From JAGXQV01 sp041674485 (GTDB taxonomy: Bacteria; Pseudomonadota; Gammaproteobacteria; Burkholderiales; Sulfuricellaceae), in NCBI GenBank assembly GCA_041674485.1, contig JBAYVP010000299.1:1-6624 (forward strand): a stretch of DNA of 6,624 nt. The letters are read 5' to 3'. Under the pieces are notes generated by a model. It was not told the origin of the DNA. It searched no databases and was given only the letters and a program-made list of their open reading frames with translations. The translations under genes and the position numbers were made by a program. This document shows, piece after piece, positions 1 through 5,678 of this stretch; positions within the stretch are counted from its first letter, which is position 1; each line of letters starts with the position of its first letter.

Positions 1-20
1 CAATTATGAAAGTCGCAGTC

Positions 21-96
21 GTAGGGTGGATAAGCGTAGCGCATCCACCGTGCCAGCGCAAGAAAGGTGGATGCGGCTCACGCTTATCCACCCTAC
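21..96. repeat. REP-like long palindrome
   Basis: The left arm (21-49) begins GTAGGGTGGATAAGCG and the right arm (66-96) is its reverse complement apart from a two-base bulge, so the segment can fold into a hairpin of about 29 bp with a 16-base loop. Repeats built on GTAGGGTGGATAAGCG and GCATCCACC are, to my knowledge, scattered in many copies between genes in beta- and gammaproteobacteria. No T-run follows either arm, so it is not a canonical terminator. Only one copy is in the window, so its repeated nature is inferred from memory rather than seen. Confidence 0.75.
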
Positions 97-158
97 ATTT
101 TTTCTGAGAACAAATTTACCGTGCGGGAGTTGCAAGCGACGAAGACAACGACAAAACG

Positions 159-225
159 ACAATAGGGGACAGACCACGGTTTTTTGATCGGCATGGCTGA
201 CAAATCGTGGTCTGTCTCCTGTTGT
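159..225. repeat. REP-like palindrome (GGGGACAGACCACG family)
   Basis: The arms 159-180 and 204-225 are inverted copies of each other with three mismatches in 22 positions, built around GGACAGACCACG and CGTGGTCTGTC, with a loop of about 23 bases. The core resembles the short dispersed palindromes mobilised by REP-associated Y1 transposases in proteobacteria; that link is from memory and no transposase is in the window. It ends three bases before the -35 box of the tetR-type gene, so it may insulate or influence that promoter. Confidence 0.65.
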
Positions 226-228
226 TGC

Positions 229-257
229 TTGACATTATGAACTGATCGGTCTATATT
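229..257 (+). promoter_or_regulatory. Sigma-70 promoter of the TetR-family gene
   Basis: TTGACA at 229-234, a 17-base spacer and TATATT at 252-257 form a near-consensus housekeeping promoter. The start codon follows 10 bases after the -10 box, so the transcript should be leaderless or nearly so, which agrees with the absence of a clear ribosome binding site. The operator-like site at 238-255 lies in the spacer and -10 box, as expected for autorepression. Confidence 0.8.
238..255. promoter_or_regulatory. Candidate TetR-type operator, site 1
   Basis: The 18-mer TGAACTGATCGGTCTATA is a partial palindrome around GATC. Its right half, GGTCTATA, matches the GGTCCATA of the site at 878-895 in 7 of 8 bases. 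It sits over the spacer and -10 of the promoter of the TetR gene, an autoregulatory position. The left half is degenerate, so this is the weakest of the three related sites. Confidence 0.5.
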
Positions 258-267
258 AAACGGCATC

Positions 268-861
268 ATGATTGCGAATGTTGGACGCCCGCTCGAATTC
301 GACCCGGATACCGTTCTGGAGGCGGCAATGCAGGTTTTCTGGGCGAAAGGGTATGAGCATACCTCCATGCAAGATCTGCTGGTTGCCATGAACCTGTCGA
401 AGAGCAGCCTTTATCAGGCATTCGGCGGCAAGCAGCAGTTGTACCAGCATTGCATTGCCCGTTATGCCGATCAGCTTGTTGGACTGCTTTACCGGGAACT
501 GGCGGCAGCGCCGAGCGGATGGCGTTTTATTGAGGGATTCCTCCATTCCGTGCTGGATGATGTTGCCGCTCCCTGTACGCCGCGCGGTTGCCTGGTAATG
601 AATGCAGCCAGCGAGTTCGCCCAAGGCACGCCGGAAATCGCTCAGGATGTGGCGAAAAGTGTTGAGCGCTTTCGTGGCGCCTTACAGAGCGCCGTGGAAA
701 GGGCACAGCGTGAAGGCGACATTTCCCCCGAACGCGATGCCCGCACCTTGGCGAACTATCTGGTCAGCAGCATGAGTGGCCTGAAGGTGCAGGCCAAGGC
801 CGGCGCGGATGCGCTGACGCTGAAAGGCATTATTGAGGTGGTGCTCAAGGCGCTAAGCTAA
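268..861 (+). CDS. TetR/AcrR-family transcriptional regulator
   Basis: This is a 197-residue DNA-binding repressor of the TetR family, the usual length for the family. The N-terminal domain is typical: GRPLEFDPDTVLEAAMQVFW at residues 6-25, then the helix-turn-helix at about 33-52 ending KSSLYQAFGGK. The rest is the helical ligand and dimer domain, with a conserved PRGCLVMNAASEF stretch at 105-117. Cysteines stand at 62, 103 and 108; C108 lies in the GCL motif, and related regulators such as NemR sense electrophiles or oxidants through a cysteine in this general region (family knowledge; the role here is inferred). ATG 268 is the only sensible start and lies just after a strong promoter. Related palindromes before this gene and before the next two suggest that it controls itself and the small redox genes downstream. 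Confidence 0.93.
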   Translation: MIANVGRPLEFDPDTVLEAAMQVFWAKGYEHTSMQDLLVAMNLSKSSLYQAFGGKQQLYQHCIARYADQLVGLLYRELAAAPSGWRFIEGFLHSVLDDVAAPCTPRGCLVMNAASEFAQGTPEIAQDVAKSVERFRGALQSAVERAQREGDISPERDARTLANYLVSSMSGLKVQAKAGADALTLKGIIEVVLKALS

Positions 862-877
862 GTTTTTTGTTTTATTG

Positions 878-895
878 TGGAACATATGGTCCATA
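878..895. promoter_or_regulatory. Candidate TetR-type operator, site 2
   Basis: TGGAACATATGGTCCATA contains the near-perfect palindrome GGAACATATGGTCC (12 of 14 positions symmetric). It is 15 of 18 identical to the site at 1198-1215. It lies 50 bases before the start of the 75-residue gene, where a promoter must be, although no clear -35/-10 pair is visible. Confidence 0.6.
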
Positions 896-945
896 TTGGC
901 CGTGTGCGCACCGGGGCAAGCCCCATTTAATGGAAGGAGCAGAAA

Positions 946-1173
946 ATGAATATCAGCGATGTCATGATCCATGTTTCCGAGAACTTGGATAGCGAAGCGC
1001 GCAGTGCGCTTGAAGCCCAGATGCGCGACCTTGATGGCGTGATCGCGCCACGTTTCAATTCCGGCAAGGATCACTTGCTGGTGGTGGCTTTCGATCCAGA
1101 CAAGTCCCGTCCCATCGAGTTGTTGGGCGCCATCCAAGCAGCGGGCTATAGCGCCCAACTGATAGGTGCGTAG
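946..1173 (+). CDS. Small HMA-like ferredoxin-fold protein lacking CxxC
   Basis: This is a 75-residue protein with the beta-alpha-beta-beta-alpha-beta pattern of heavy-metal-associated (HMA) domains: MIHVSE as first strand, a helix at about 15-28, LLVVAFD as third strand and a final helix and strand near AIQAAGYSAQLIG, the AGY being typical of HMA ends. The CxxC metal-binding loop expected after strand 1 is absent and the protein has no cysteine at all, so it cannot bind copper in the usual way. The start is supported by AAGGAG at 934-939, six bases upstream of the ATG. It has its own operator-like site upstream and a terminator directly after the stop codon, so it is probably a monocistronic unit. 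Function unknown; a regulatory or chaperone-like role in a redox regulon is only an inference. Confidence 0.8.
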   Translation: MNISDVMIHVSENLDSEARSALEAQMRDLDGVIAPRFNSGKDHLLVVAFDPDKSRPIELLGAIQAAGYSAQLIGA

Positions 1174-1198
1174 CCCATCGATTTTTTGGGCTGTTTTT
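1172..1198 (+). terminator. Intrinsic terminator after the HMA-like gene
   Basis: AGCCCA (1172-1177, overlapping the TAG stop) pairs with TGGGCT (1187-1192) across a nine-base loop, followed by GTTTTT. A short stem plus T-run immediately after a stop codon fits a modest Rho-independent terminator. It abuts the operator-like site of the next gene. Confidence 0.6.
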
Positions 1199-1215
1199 GG
1201 AACGAATGGTACATA
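1198..1215. promoter_or_regulatory. Candidate TetR-type operator, site 3
   Basis: TGGAACGAATGGTACATA matches site 2 at 15 of 18 positions, with the same GGAAC-N4-GGT(C/A)C architecture. It lies 48 bases upstream of the ATG at 1263 and directly after the terminator of the preceding gene, so it marks the promoter region of the AhpD-like gene. The matching -35/-10 boxes are not convincing. Confidence 0.6.
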
Positions 1216-1249
1216 AATGTTTCGGGTGTTCTTGTAAAACGTGAATTAT

Positions 1250-1265
1250 GGAGAAATTGAAAATG
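1250..1265 (+). promoter_or_regulatory. Ribosome binding site and ATG upstream of the C-tract
   Basis: GGAG at 1250-1253 lies nine bases before ATG 1263. This is the only good ribosome binding site near the AhpD-like gene; ATG 1300 has none. As written, ATG 1263 opens a nine-codon frame (MTHPPPYPD) that stops at TGA 1290-1292, seven bases before ATG 1300. Confidence 0.65.
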
Positions 1266-1270
1266 ACCCA

Positions 1271-1279
1271 CCCCCCCCC
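1271..1279. repeat. Homopolymer tract of nine C
   Basis: Nine consecutive C follow ATGACCCA. With eight C (or eleven), the frame opened at ATG 1263 would continue without a stop into the AhpD-like protein, adding MTHPPLTQTDST in front of MAIFNEIG. Such tracts are prone both to slipped-strand mispairing and to sequencing error. Confidence 0.85.
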
Positions 1280-1299
1280 TTACCCAGACTGACTCGACC

Positions 1300-1782
1300 A
1301 TGGCGATATTCAATGAAATCGGTCGCGCATTCGGCTGTGTCCCGAATCTTTTTCAAGCCTATGCCAAATATCCGCCCCTGCTTGGGGCTAATTGGAACAA
1401 GGTCAAATCCATCCTGATGAATGGGAACCTGACTCGCCTTCACAAGGAGGTAATGGCGTTGCTTGTGTCGCACGATAACGGTTGCACATATTGTACTGCG
1501 GCGCATTCCGCAGCCTTGAAAAGCATGGGTGTTGGAAACAGCCAACTGAATAATATGATAGGCGGCAATCTGGATGGGCATCTGAACGAGAGGGAAATAG
1601 AGATGGTTAATTTTGCCCGCAAGGCGAACCAGCGCCACCACGACATCGGAGACAGCGATGTCGACAGATTGTTGCCTTTTGGATATACCGATGCGGAAAT
1701 TGTGGAAGCGCTGGGCGTCGTGGAGTTGTTTGCAGGTTTCAACCGCTTCGCCAGGGCCATGCGCATCGAGAGCGATTTTTGA
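1300..1782 (+). CDS. AhpD-like alkylhydroperoxidase / carboxymuconolactone decarboxylase family protein
   Basis: The 160 residues from ATG 1300 contain the AhpD-type catalytic pattern E50-x11-C62-TY-C65-x3-H69. In AhpD the two cysteines and the glutamate and histidine carry out disulfide-linked peroxide reduction, so a peroxidase or thiol-oxidoreductase role is likely. The N-terminal FNEIGRAFGCVPNLFQAYAKYPPLL and the later helices typify single-domain members of the family. The true start is uncertain: ATG 1300 has no ribosome binding site, whereas ATG 1263 has GGAG at good spacing but is out of frame across nine C. One C fewer would give a 172-residue protein. The gene as read may therefore be poorly translated, phase-variable, or affected by a one-base error. 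An operator-like site related to those of the two preceding genes lies upstream, and a peroxiredoxin-like gene follows after about 200 bases. Confidence 0.87.
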   Translation: MAIFNEIGRAFGCVPNLFQAYAKYPPLLGANWNKVKSILMNGNLTRLHKEVMALLVSHDNGCTYCTAAHSAALKSMGVGNSQLNNMIGGNLDGHLNEREIEMVNFARKANQRHHDIGDSDVDRLLPFGYTDAEIVEALGVVELFAGFNRFARAMRIESDF

Positions 1783-1970
1783 AGCACTGGGGGGCTCGAA
1801 TTGAACGGGCTGGAGTGATTGGGGAATTTTTGATGCGGCTGCCAACAACCGGGCTTTCACCATGTTCTGCGCACTTTCAAGGTTGAAGATCAGGGCGTAT
1901 TTGCCTGACGTAACGGTCTACGGGAGGCGCTGAATTTGCGATGACCGGAATCAACGCTTCTCCCTCAAAC
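1783..1970. other. Intergenic spacer without recognisable gene
   Basis: About 190 bases separate the AhpD-like stop from the ribosome binding site of the next gene. I see no terminator hairpin with a T-run and no convincing promoter. A short TGACGTAACGGTCTA at 1906-1920 shares CGGTCTA with the operator-like site at 238-255 but is otherwise dissimilar. Confidence 0.5.
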
Positions 1971-1982
1971 AGGAGAAAGTTC

Positions 1983-2528
1983 ATGAAGAAAAATGCAGGC
2001 GACAAGGTCAGCAACATTCGGCTGGAAGCGCTCGACGGCGCAGTCTTCGACCTGTCCAGTCTGAATGGCCGGCCATTTATGCTGTCCTTTTTCCGCTTCG
2101 CATCGTGTCCGTTCTGCAATCTGCGGATGCATGAACTGGTGAAGCGCTTCGAAGAATTGGGTGACAAATTCACGATAGTCGCGATTTTCGATTCCGCGCC
2201 GGACAACCTGCGGGAACATGCCACTCGGCACCATGCGCCTTTCCCGGTGCTGGCCGATGCGCAAGGGGTGTATTACACCCGCTATGGCATCGAGCACTCG
2301 GCAGCCGGCGTGCTCAAAGGCATGATTTTTCGCCTGCCCACCCTGCTGTACGCCATGTTTGCCAAAGGCTATTTGCCGCAAAAGATCAACGGTAGCATGA
2401 CCACGATGCCCGCCGATTTTCTGGTGGATGCATCCGGCATTATCCGTGTTTCCTACTATGGAAAAGACGAGGGCGACCACTTGTCGTTCGAAGCGGTCAA
2501 GAAATTTGCGCTAGCCTCCCATGTTTGA
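1983..2528 (+). CDS. Peroxiredoxin-like (AhpC/TSA, redoxin) family protein
   Basis: From ATG 1983 this is a 181-residue thioredoxin-fold protein. The N-terminus has the usual peroxiredoxin layout (GDKVSNIRLEALDGAVFDLSSLNGRPFMLSFFRF), and the active site is FASC42-PF-C45-NLRMHEL, a CxxC of the PRX-like-2 type in place of the classical PxxxTxxC motif. C42 is the likely peroxidatic or redox cysteine. The C-terminal half carries PADFLVDASGIIRVSYYGK, the usual beta-strand segment. I prefer ATG 1983 because AGGAG (1971-1975) lies seven bases upstream; an in-frame ATG at 1941 would add 14 residues but has only a distant GGGAGG. No signal peptide is visible, so it is probably cytoplasmic. It fits with the AhpD-like gene as a second peroxide or thiol-stress enzyme, although it has no clear copy of the shared operator. 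Confidence 0.88.
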   Translation: MKKNAGDKVSNIRLEALDGAVFDLSSLNGRPFMLSFFRFASCPFCNLRMHELVKRFEELGDKFTIVAIFDSAPDNLREHATRHHAPFPVLADAQGVYYTRYGIEHSAAGVLKGMIFRLPTLLYAMFAKGYLPQKINGSMTTMPADFLVDASGIIRVSYYGKDEGDHLSFEAVKKFALASHV

Positions 2529-2538
2529 CAGTGTGCAT

Positions 2539-2572
2539 CAAGGAGCAATCCTTGCCTATAAAGGGCTTATAG
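2539..2572. repeat. Two small adjacent hairpins after the peroxiredoxin-like gene
   Basis: CAAGGA-GCAA-TCCTTG (2539-2554) is a perfect 6-bp stem with a GNRA-like loop, and CTATAA-AGGGC-TTATAG (2556-2572) is a second perfect 6-bp stem one base later. Neither is followed by a T-run, so termination is possible but not shown. They could be RNA end structures or binding sites. Confidence 0.4.
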
Positions 2573-2651
2573 CTGTGACACTGAATAAAATATGGTTATT
2601 TATCAACGGGTGTCAACCCGGCAACGCGCCCAGATACAAACGGATATTCCA

Positions 2652-3560
2652 ATGAGTGATCCAGATTCCTCGAACCGACAAGAAACACCAGAAATGATCC
2701 GGTTATCACAACCAAACAACACAATCATGGAATGGTTTTGCAACGTTCTATGGGGCGGTAACAGCTTCGTCAAACAATCCTTTCGCATTCCCGGAATGGC
2801 GGGATGTGTGCTCTCCATTCCCCACGGGGACGATGCTTCCGGTGGCGACATCTATCATATTACGGTATGCGGTCACGGCGTTTTTTCCAAGTTTCTTCTG
2901 GTTGACGCAATGGGGCACGGACGGAAGGCGGCCGTTTTGTCACAAGCCCTGTTGGAACCGTTGAAATGCCTGGCCACGGAACTGGACAACCGGGTCATTC
3001 TCGGCGAATTGAATCGGATAATTCAGGAACAGGCGGCAACCGGAAATTTCGCGACTGCGGTAGCGGCAACTTTCAACTCCTGGGATAGCAGTTGGACTTA
3101 CGCCTATGCCGGACATCCGCCCATGCTGATTTGTCGCGATGGTCACTGGGAGTCTTTGGAAAAACCAGGAGACCGCGTTTTGCCGGTAGGAATTATCCAG
3201 GGGATATGCTTTCAACAGAGCATGGTCACCTTGCAGCCGGGAAATTGGTTGTTGCTCTATTCGGATGCCCTCACCGACATCATGACGGCACACGCCAAAG
3301 AACGCGACACGATCCTAGCGCTCTGTGACGTTCTGAACAGCATTGATACGGATCATGTAGAAACCTTCCACGCCGCCCTGACGGGCAGGCTGATAGACCT
3401 CAACGGCGGAACCCGGTTCGGTGACGATCTGACTTTCATCGTCCTGCGCCATGATACGCCACATGCGGAAACGCTGACTTCCCGCTGGTGCGACCCGGCA
3501 CTGCGCAAAGGACGCAAGATGATGATGAAGATCATGAGATGGCTAAACGATATTCGATGA
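2652..3560 (+). CDS. SpoIIE/PP2C-type serine/threonine phosphatase
   Basis: The protein is 302 residues from ATG 2652. Metal-binding and fold motifs of the SpoIIE (PPM/PP2C) domain appear in order: SGGD at 63-66, VDAMGHG at 84-90, NFATAVAATF at 132-141, YAGHPPML at 152-159, LPVGI at 177-181, WLLLYSDALTD at 199-209 and FGDDLTFIVL at 257-265. SpoIIE phosphatases of the RsbU/RsbP kind dephosphorylate anti-sigma-factor antagonists in partner-switching pathways. Here there is no sensor domain beyond a short N-terminus, and the usual SDG is SDA. No STAS antagonist or HATPase kinase is in the window, so the substrate is unknown. In-frame starts exist at 2592 (adding 20 residues), 2652 and 2694, none with a good ribosome binding site; 2652 is a compromise. 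The position just upstream of the sigma-factor operon suggests a link, but a possible terminator and a separate promoter divide them. Confidence 0.88.
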   Translation: MSDPDSSNRQETPEMIRLSQPNNTIMEWFCNVLWGGNSFVKQSFRIPGMAGCVLSIPHGDDASGGDIYHITVCGHGVFSKFLLVDAMGHGRKAAVLSQALLEPLKCLATELDNRVILGELNRIIQEQAATGNFATAVAATFNSWDSSWTYAYAGHPPMLICRDGHWESLEKPGDRVLPVGIIQGICFQQSMVTLQPGNWLLLYSDALTDIMTAHAKERDTILALCDVLNSIDTDHVETFHAALTGRLIDLNGGTRFGDDLTFIVLRHDTPHAETLTSRWCDPALRKGRKMMMKIMRWLNDIR

Positions 3561-3613
3561 TTTCATGCGATTTTTCCGGCGTGGCAGGGAGCAAGCAAAA
3601 ATCGAGTGGATGC

Positions 3614-3648
3614 CTTGCGCCGCTCCAATCCGCGCGAAGTTCATTTTT
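3614..3648 (+). terminator. Possible terminator after the phosphatase gene
   Basis: CTTGCGC (3614-3620) pairs with GCGCGAAG (3632-3639) with one bulged G and an 11-base loop, followed by TTCATTTTT. The imperfect stem with a T-rich tail could end the phosphatase transcript just before the ECF-type promoter at 3650. Confidence 0.35.
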
Positions 3649-3649
3649 C

Positions 3650-3678
3650 TGTAAGGAATCCGTGCTTGGCGCGACTAA
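3650..3678 (+). promoter_or_regulatory. Candidate ECF sigma promoter, copy 1 (lipoprotein operon)
   Basis: TGTAAGGAAT (3650-3659), 12 bases, CGACTAA (3672-3678). Exactly the same bipartite element with the same spacing occurs at 6473-6501, and all 17 fixed positions agree. Taking TGTAAG as -35 and CGACTA as -10 gives a 16-base spacer, normal for ECF promoters. Transcription would start near 3685, about 45 bases before the lipoprotein ATG. The encoded ECF sigma factor is the natural candidate to read it, which would make the operon autoregulated (inference). Confidence 0.7.
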
Positions 3679-3729
3679 GCCTAAACCATCCAGCACCAGA
3701 CCGCTCACAACTCACTTCAGGAGGGCTTT

Positions 3730-4824
3730 ATGTTCAAGAATATCCTCGTTACTTCAGCCTTGGCTGTCTCGCTGGGCGCATGTGCCGGCCTGACGCCATC
3801 CACCCCGCTCAAGCTGGGCGTTGCCCCTGCCCCGGTTTCATTTGACGGCAACGTATCCGGGCAAGCCGGCGATTACGTCTTCGTACTCGTAGCGAATGCC
3901 CATCCCGCCGCGCCGGGGGTGTCGATGGGCGCCGGAGAATCCATGCGCCTGAAATTGCCGGTCGCATTCGAACGCAACCGGCAGGTGGCAGTGAAAGCGG
4001 ACGCCGACACCAATATGGTGTTTACCAAGGGCTGGCCGCAAGCCGGGGTGAAACTGGCCGGGCAATACACGATAGCTTATGACGAAAAATCGAACACCCT
4101 ACTCGTGCATGCGGCGAAAGATATAGGCACAGATGACGCCAACGCTCCCGGCATCAAAGCTATCCACCTGCGCGGACGCACCTTCTTGAACCCCAAGCCG
4201 GGCGAATACCCCGTTACGATTGAACACGTCGCAACAGACGGAACCGTCAAATCAGTCTGGGCGGGCGTCATTACGGTGTTGGCGGAAGCCCCCGCAGCAC
4301 GGCTTGCGCCGACCAACTTCCATCTTCCGCCGGGCGTCGGCTCCGATTTTCAGAAAACCGTACCGGGACAGGCCATGCCCCACCTTCTTGGCCTGCTTCT
4401 ATGGGGCGCTGCCGGCAGTCCGCTCGATCATGTCGGTATCGCGCCGCGCAATATCAAGCGTTTTCCGCGCTACACCGGCGGCTTGCTGGTACAGGATGTG
4501 AACGGCGACAAGATGCTGGATCCCGCCGTTGACAAAGTAGTCGGCGGAATCATAGGGGCTGCCCCGCAGGGCGCCAAAGGACAATCGGCAACCAGTCCGG
4601 TCGGCGCCGATGGCAAGCCGGTTCTTTCCGGGGAGGTGCTGCGCAGTGCGGCATTTCCGTCGGCGGCCAACGGCGGCAAACCCAATTCCGGCTTGTTGGC
4701 GGTTCAATTCCGCACCGGCGATAAGCCGGGTCTATACCGCCCTACCTTCGAAATGATAGGCGGAAACAGTTACCAGTTTACTCTGGAGGCCACCCTGCAA
4801 ACCAACGAAAGGGGAACCCGATGA
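3730..4824 (+). CDS. Putative lipoprotein of unknown function
   Basis: The product has 364 residues. It starts MFKNILVTSALAVSLGAC, a signal peptide with lipobox LGA-C18, so it should be lipidated at C18; Ala at +2 suggests the outer membrane. The mature part is rich in Gly, Ala, Pro and predicted beta-strands. Residues about 30-185 look like one or two beta-sandwich-like units. Residues 256-264 (DVNGDKMLD) match the DxNxDxxxD calcium-loop pattern of dockerin/EF-hand type. I do not recognise the family. The start is set by AGGAGG at 3719-3724, five bases upstream. The stop overlaps the HD-GYP start (ATGA), so the two are translationally coupled. As first gene of an operon with an HD-GYP enzyme and an ECF sigma factor, it may be an envelope sensor or an effector of the response; this is inference. 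Confidence 0.8.
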   Translation: MFKNILVTSALAVSLGACAGLTPSTPLKLGVAPAPVSFDGNVSGQAGDYVFVLVANAHPAAPGVSMGAGESMRLKLPVAFERNRQVAVKADADTNMVFTKGWPQAGVKLAGQYTIAYDEKSNTLLVHAAKDIGTDDANAPGIKAIHLRGRTFLNPKPGEYPVTIEHVATDGTVKSVWAGVITVLAEAPAARLAPTNFHLPPGVGSDFQKTVPGQAMPHLLGLLLWGAAGSPLDHVGIAPRNIKRFPRYTGGLLVQDVNGDKMLDPAVDKVVGGIIGAAPQGAKGQSATSPVGADGKPVLSGEVLRSAAFPSAANGGKPNSGLLAVQFRTGDKPGLYRPTFEMIGGNSYQFTLEATLQTNERGTR

Positions 4825-5678
4825 GACACATCGAAGACCTGCTGAAAAGTCTTTACGTTATGGCGTCTCTGGTCGAGGCGCGCGACCCTTACACTGGCGG
4901 TCATCTTTGGCGGGTATCGCAGTTCAGCCGGTTGCTGACCGAGGATGCCGGACTGCCGGACACCGATGTGGCGCGCATCACGTTGGGGGGATTCCTCCAC
5001 GATCTGGGCAAGGTCGGCGTGCCCGACGCCATCCTCAATAAGCCGGATCGACTGACCGATGAGGAATACGCGGTAATCAAGACCCACCCGGAAGTCGGCA
5101 ACCGACTGTTGTCCGGCCACCCACTCGCCGGATTGGCGCGCTCCGCCGTACTGTCGCACCATGAAACGCCGGACGGAAATGGCTATCCGCAACGTCTTAG
5201 CGGCGAAGACATTGCGTTGGATGCCCGCGTCGTCGGCATTTGCGACGCCTTCGACGCCATGACCAGCACTCGTCCCTACCGGCGCGGCATGGCAGTGGAA
5301 AAGGCGCTTGCCATCATTGAGGAAAACCTGGGACGGCAATTCGACCATGCCCTGGGTGAGCGTTTCGTCAGAATGGGACGTGCCGGTCTGTTCGATCATA
5401 TTATCGGCCATAGCGAAGCCGGCATCCCGTTGCAGGAATGTCCGATGTGCGGCCCCACCATCGTCGTCCGGCGCGGCCAACATAGCGGCGACCGGACATA
5501 TTGCCGCCATTGCGGCGGCGAAGCGCGGATCGAACACGATGGCGATGTCATTCATGTCACCCCGACCGGGCGCAAGGGATCGCCGGAAGATTTGCAACTG
5601 AAAGTCGATACGGCGCTGATCGATAATCTTGTGCGGGAAACGGCACGTTTCATCGCTACGAACGGCGTGTCGTCATGA
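4821..5678 (+). CDS. HD-GYP domain phosphodiesterase with C-terminal zinc ribbon
   Basis: This 285-residue protein carries a complete HD-GYP domain at about 5-190. Visible metal-site residues are H28, H60-D61 (FLHDLGKVG), H89 and H113-H114, followed by D142 (CDAFDAMTSTRPYR), with the signature DGNGYP at 118-123. Family members hydrolyse cyclic di-GMP, so that is the expected activity. After the domain comes CPMC (207-210) and, 18 residues on, CRHC (228-231), a four-cysteine zinc ribbon, then a short helical tail. There is no receiver or membrane domain, so it is cytoplasmic and any sensing would be through the ribbon or a partner. AAAGGGG at 4808-4814 gives a good ribosome binding site, and the ATG overlaps the lipoprotein stop. 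Its own stop overlaps the sigma-factor start, which implies coordinated production and suggests that c-di-GMP turnover is tied to the sigma pathway. Confidence 0.92.
   Translation: MRHIEDLLKSLYVMASLVEARDPYTGGHLWRVSQFSRLLTEDAGLPDTDVARITLGGFLHDLGKVGVPDAILNKPDRLTDEEYAVIKTHPEVGNRLLSGHPLAGLARSAVLSHHETPDGNGYPQRLSGEDIALDARVVGICDAFDAMTSTRPYRRGMAVEKALAIIEENLGRQFDHALGERFVRMGRAGLFDHIIGHSEAGIPLQECPMCGPTIVVRRGQHSGDRTYCRHCGGEARIEHDGDVIHVTPTGRKGSPEDLQLKVDTALIDNLVRETARFIATNGVSS

Noticed and set aside
1246..1863. 205-residue open frame on the minus strand opposite the AhpD-like gene
   Set aside because: No domain is recognisable and it is antisense to a gene with a complete E/CxxC/H active site.
1906..1920. 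TGACGTAACGGTCTA as a fourth TetR operator before the peroxiredoxin-like gene
   Set aside because: It shares CGGTCTA with the site at 238-255, but the left half and flanks do not fit, and no promoter is evident beside it.
1965..2480. 171-residue open frame on the minus strand opposite the peroxiredoxin-like gene
   Set aside because: Antisense shadow without recognisable motifs or a ribosome binding site.
2575..2602. GTGACA-N16-TATTTA as the phosphatase promoter
   Set aside because: The -10 matches consensus at only three of six positions; too weak to list as a feature, though it would agree with a start at 2652 rather than 2592.
3488..3845. Short plus-strand frames spanning the phosphatase end, the intergenic region and the lipoprotein start
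   Set aside because: They run through the promoter element and overlap real genes out of frame, with no ribosome binding site or recognisable sequence.
4770..5597. 275-residue open frame on the minus strand opposite the HD-GYP gene
   Set aside because: It lies opposite a gene with full catalytic motifs, shows no recognisable domain, and is the kind of antisense frame GC-rich coding sequence produces.
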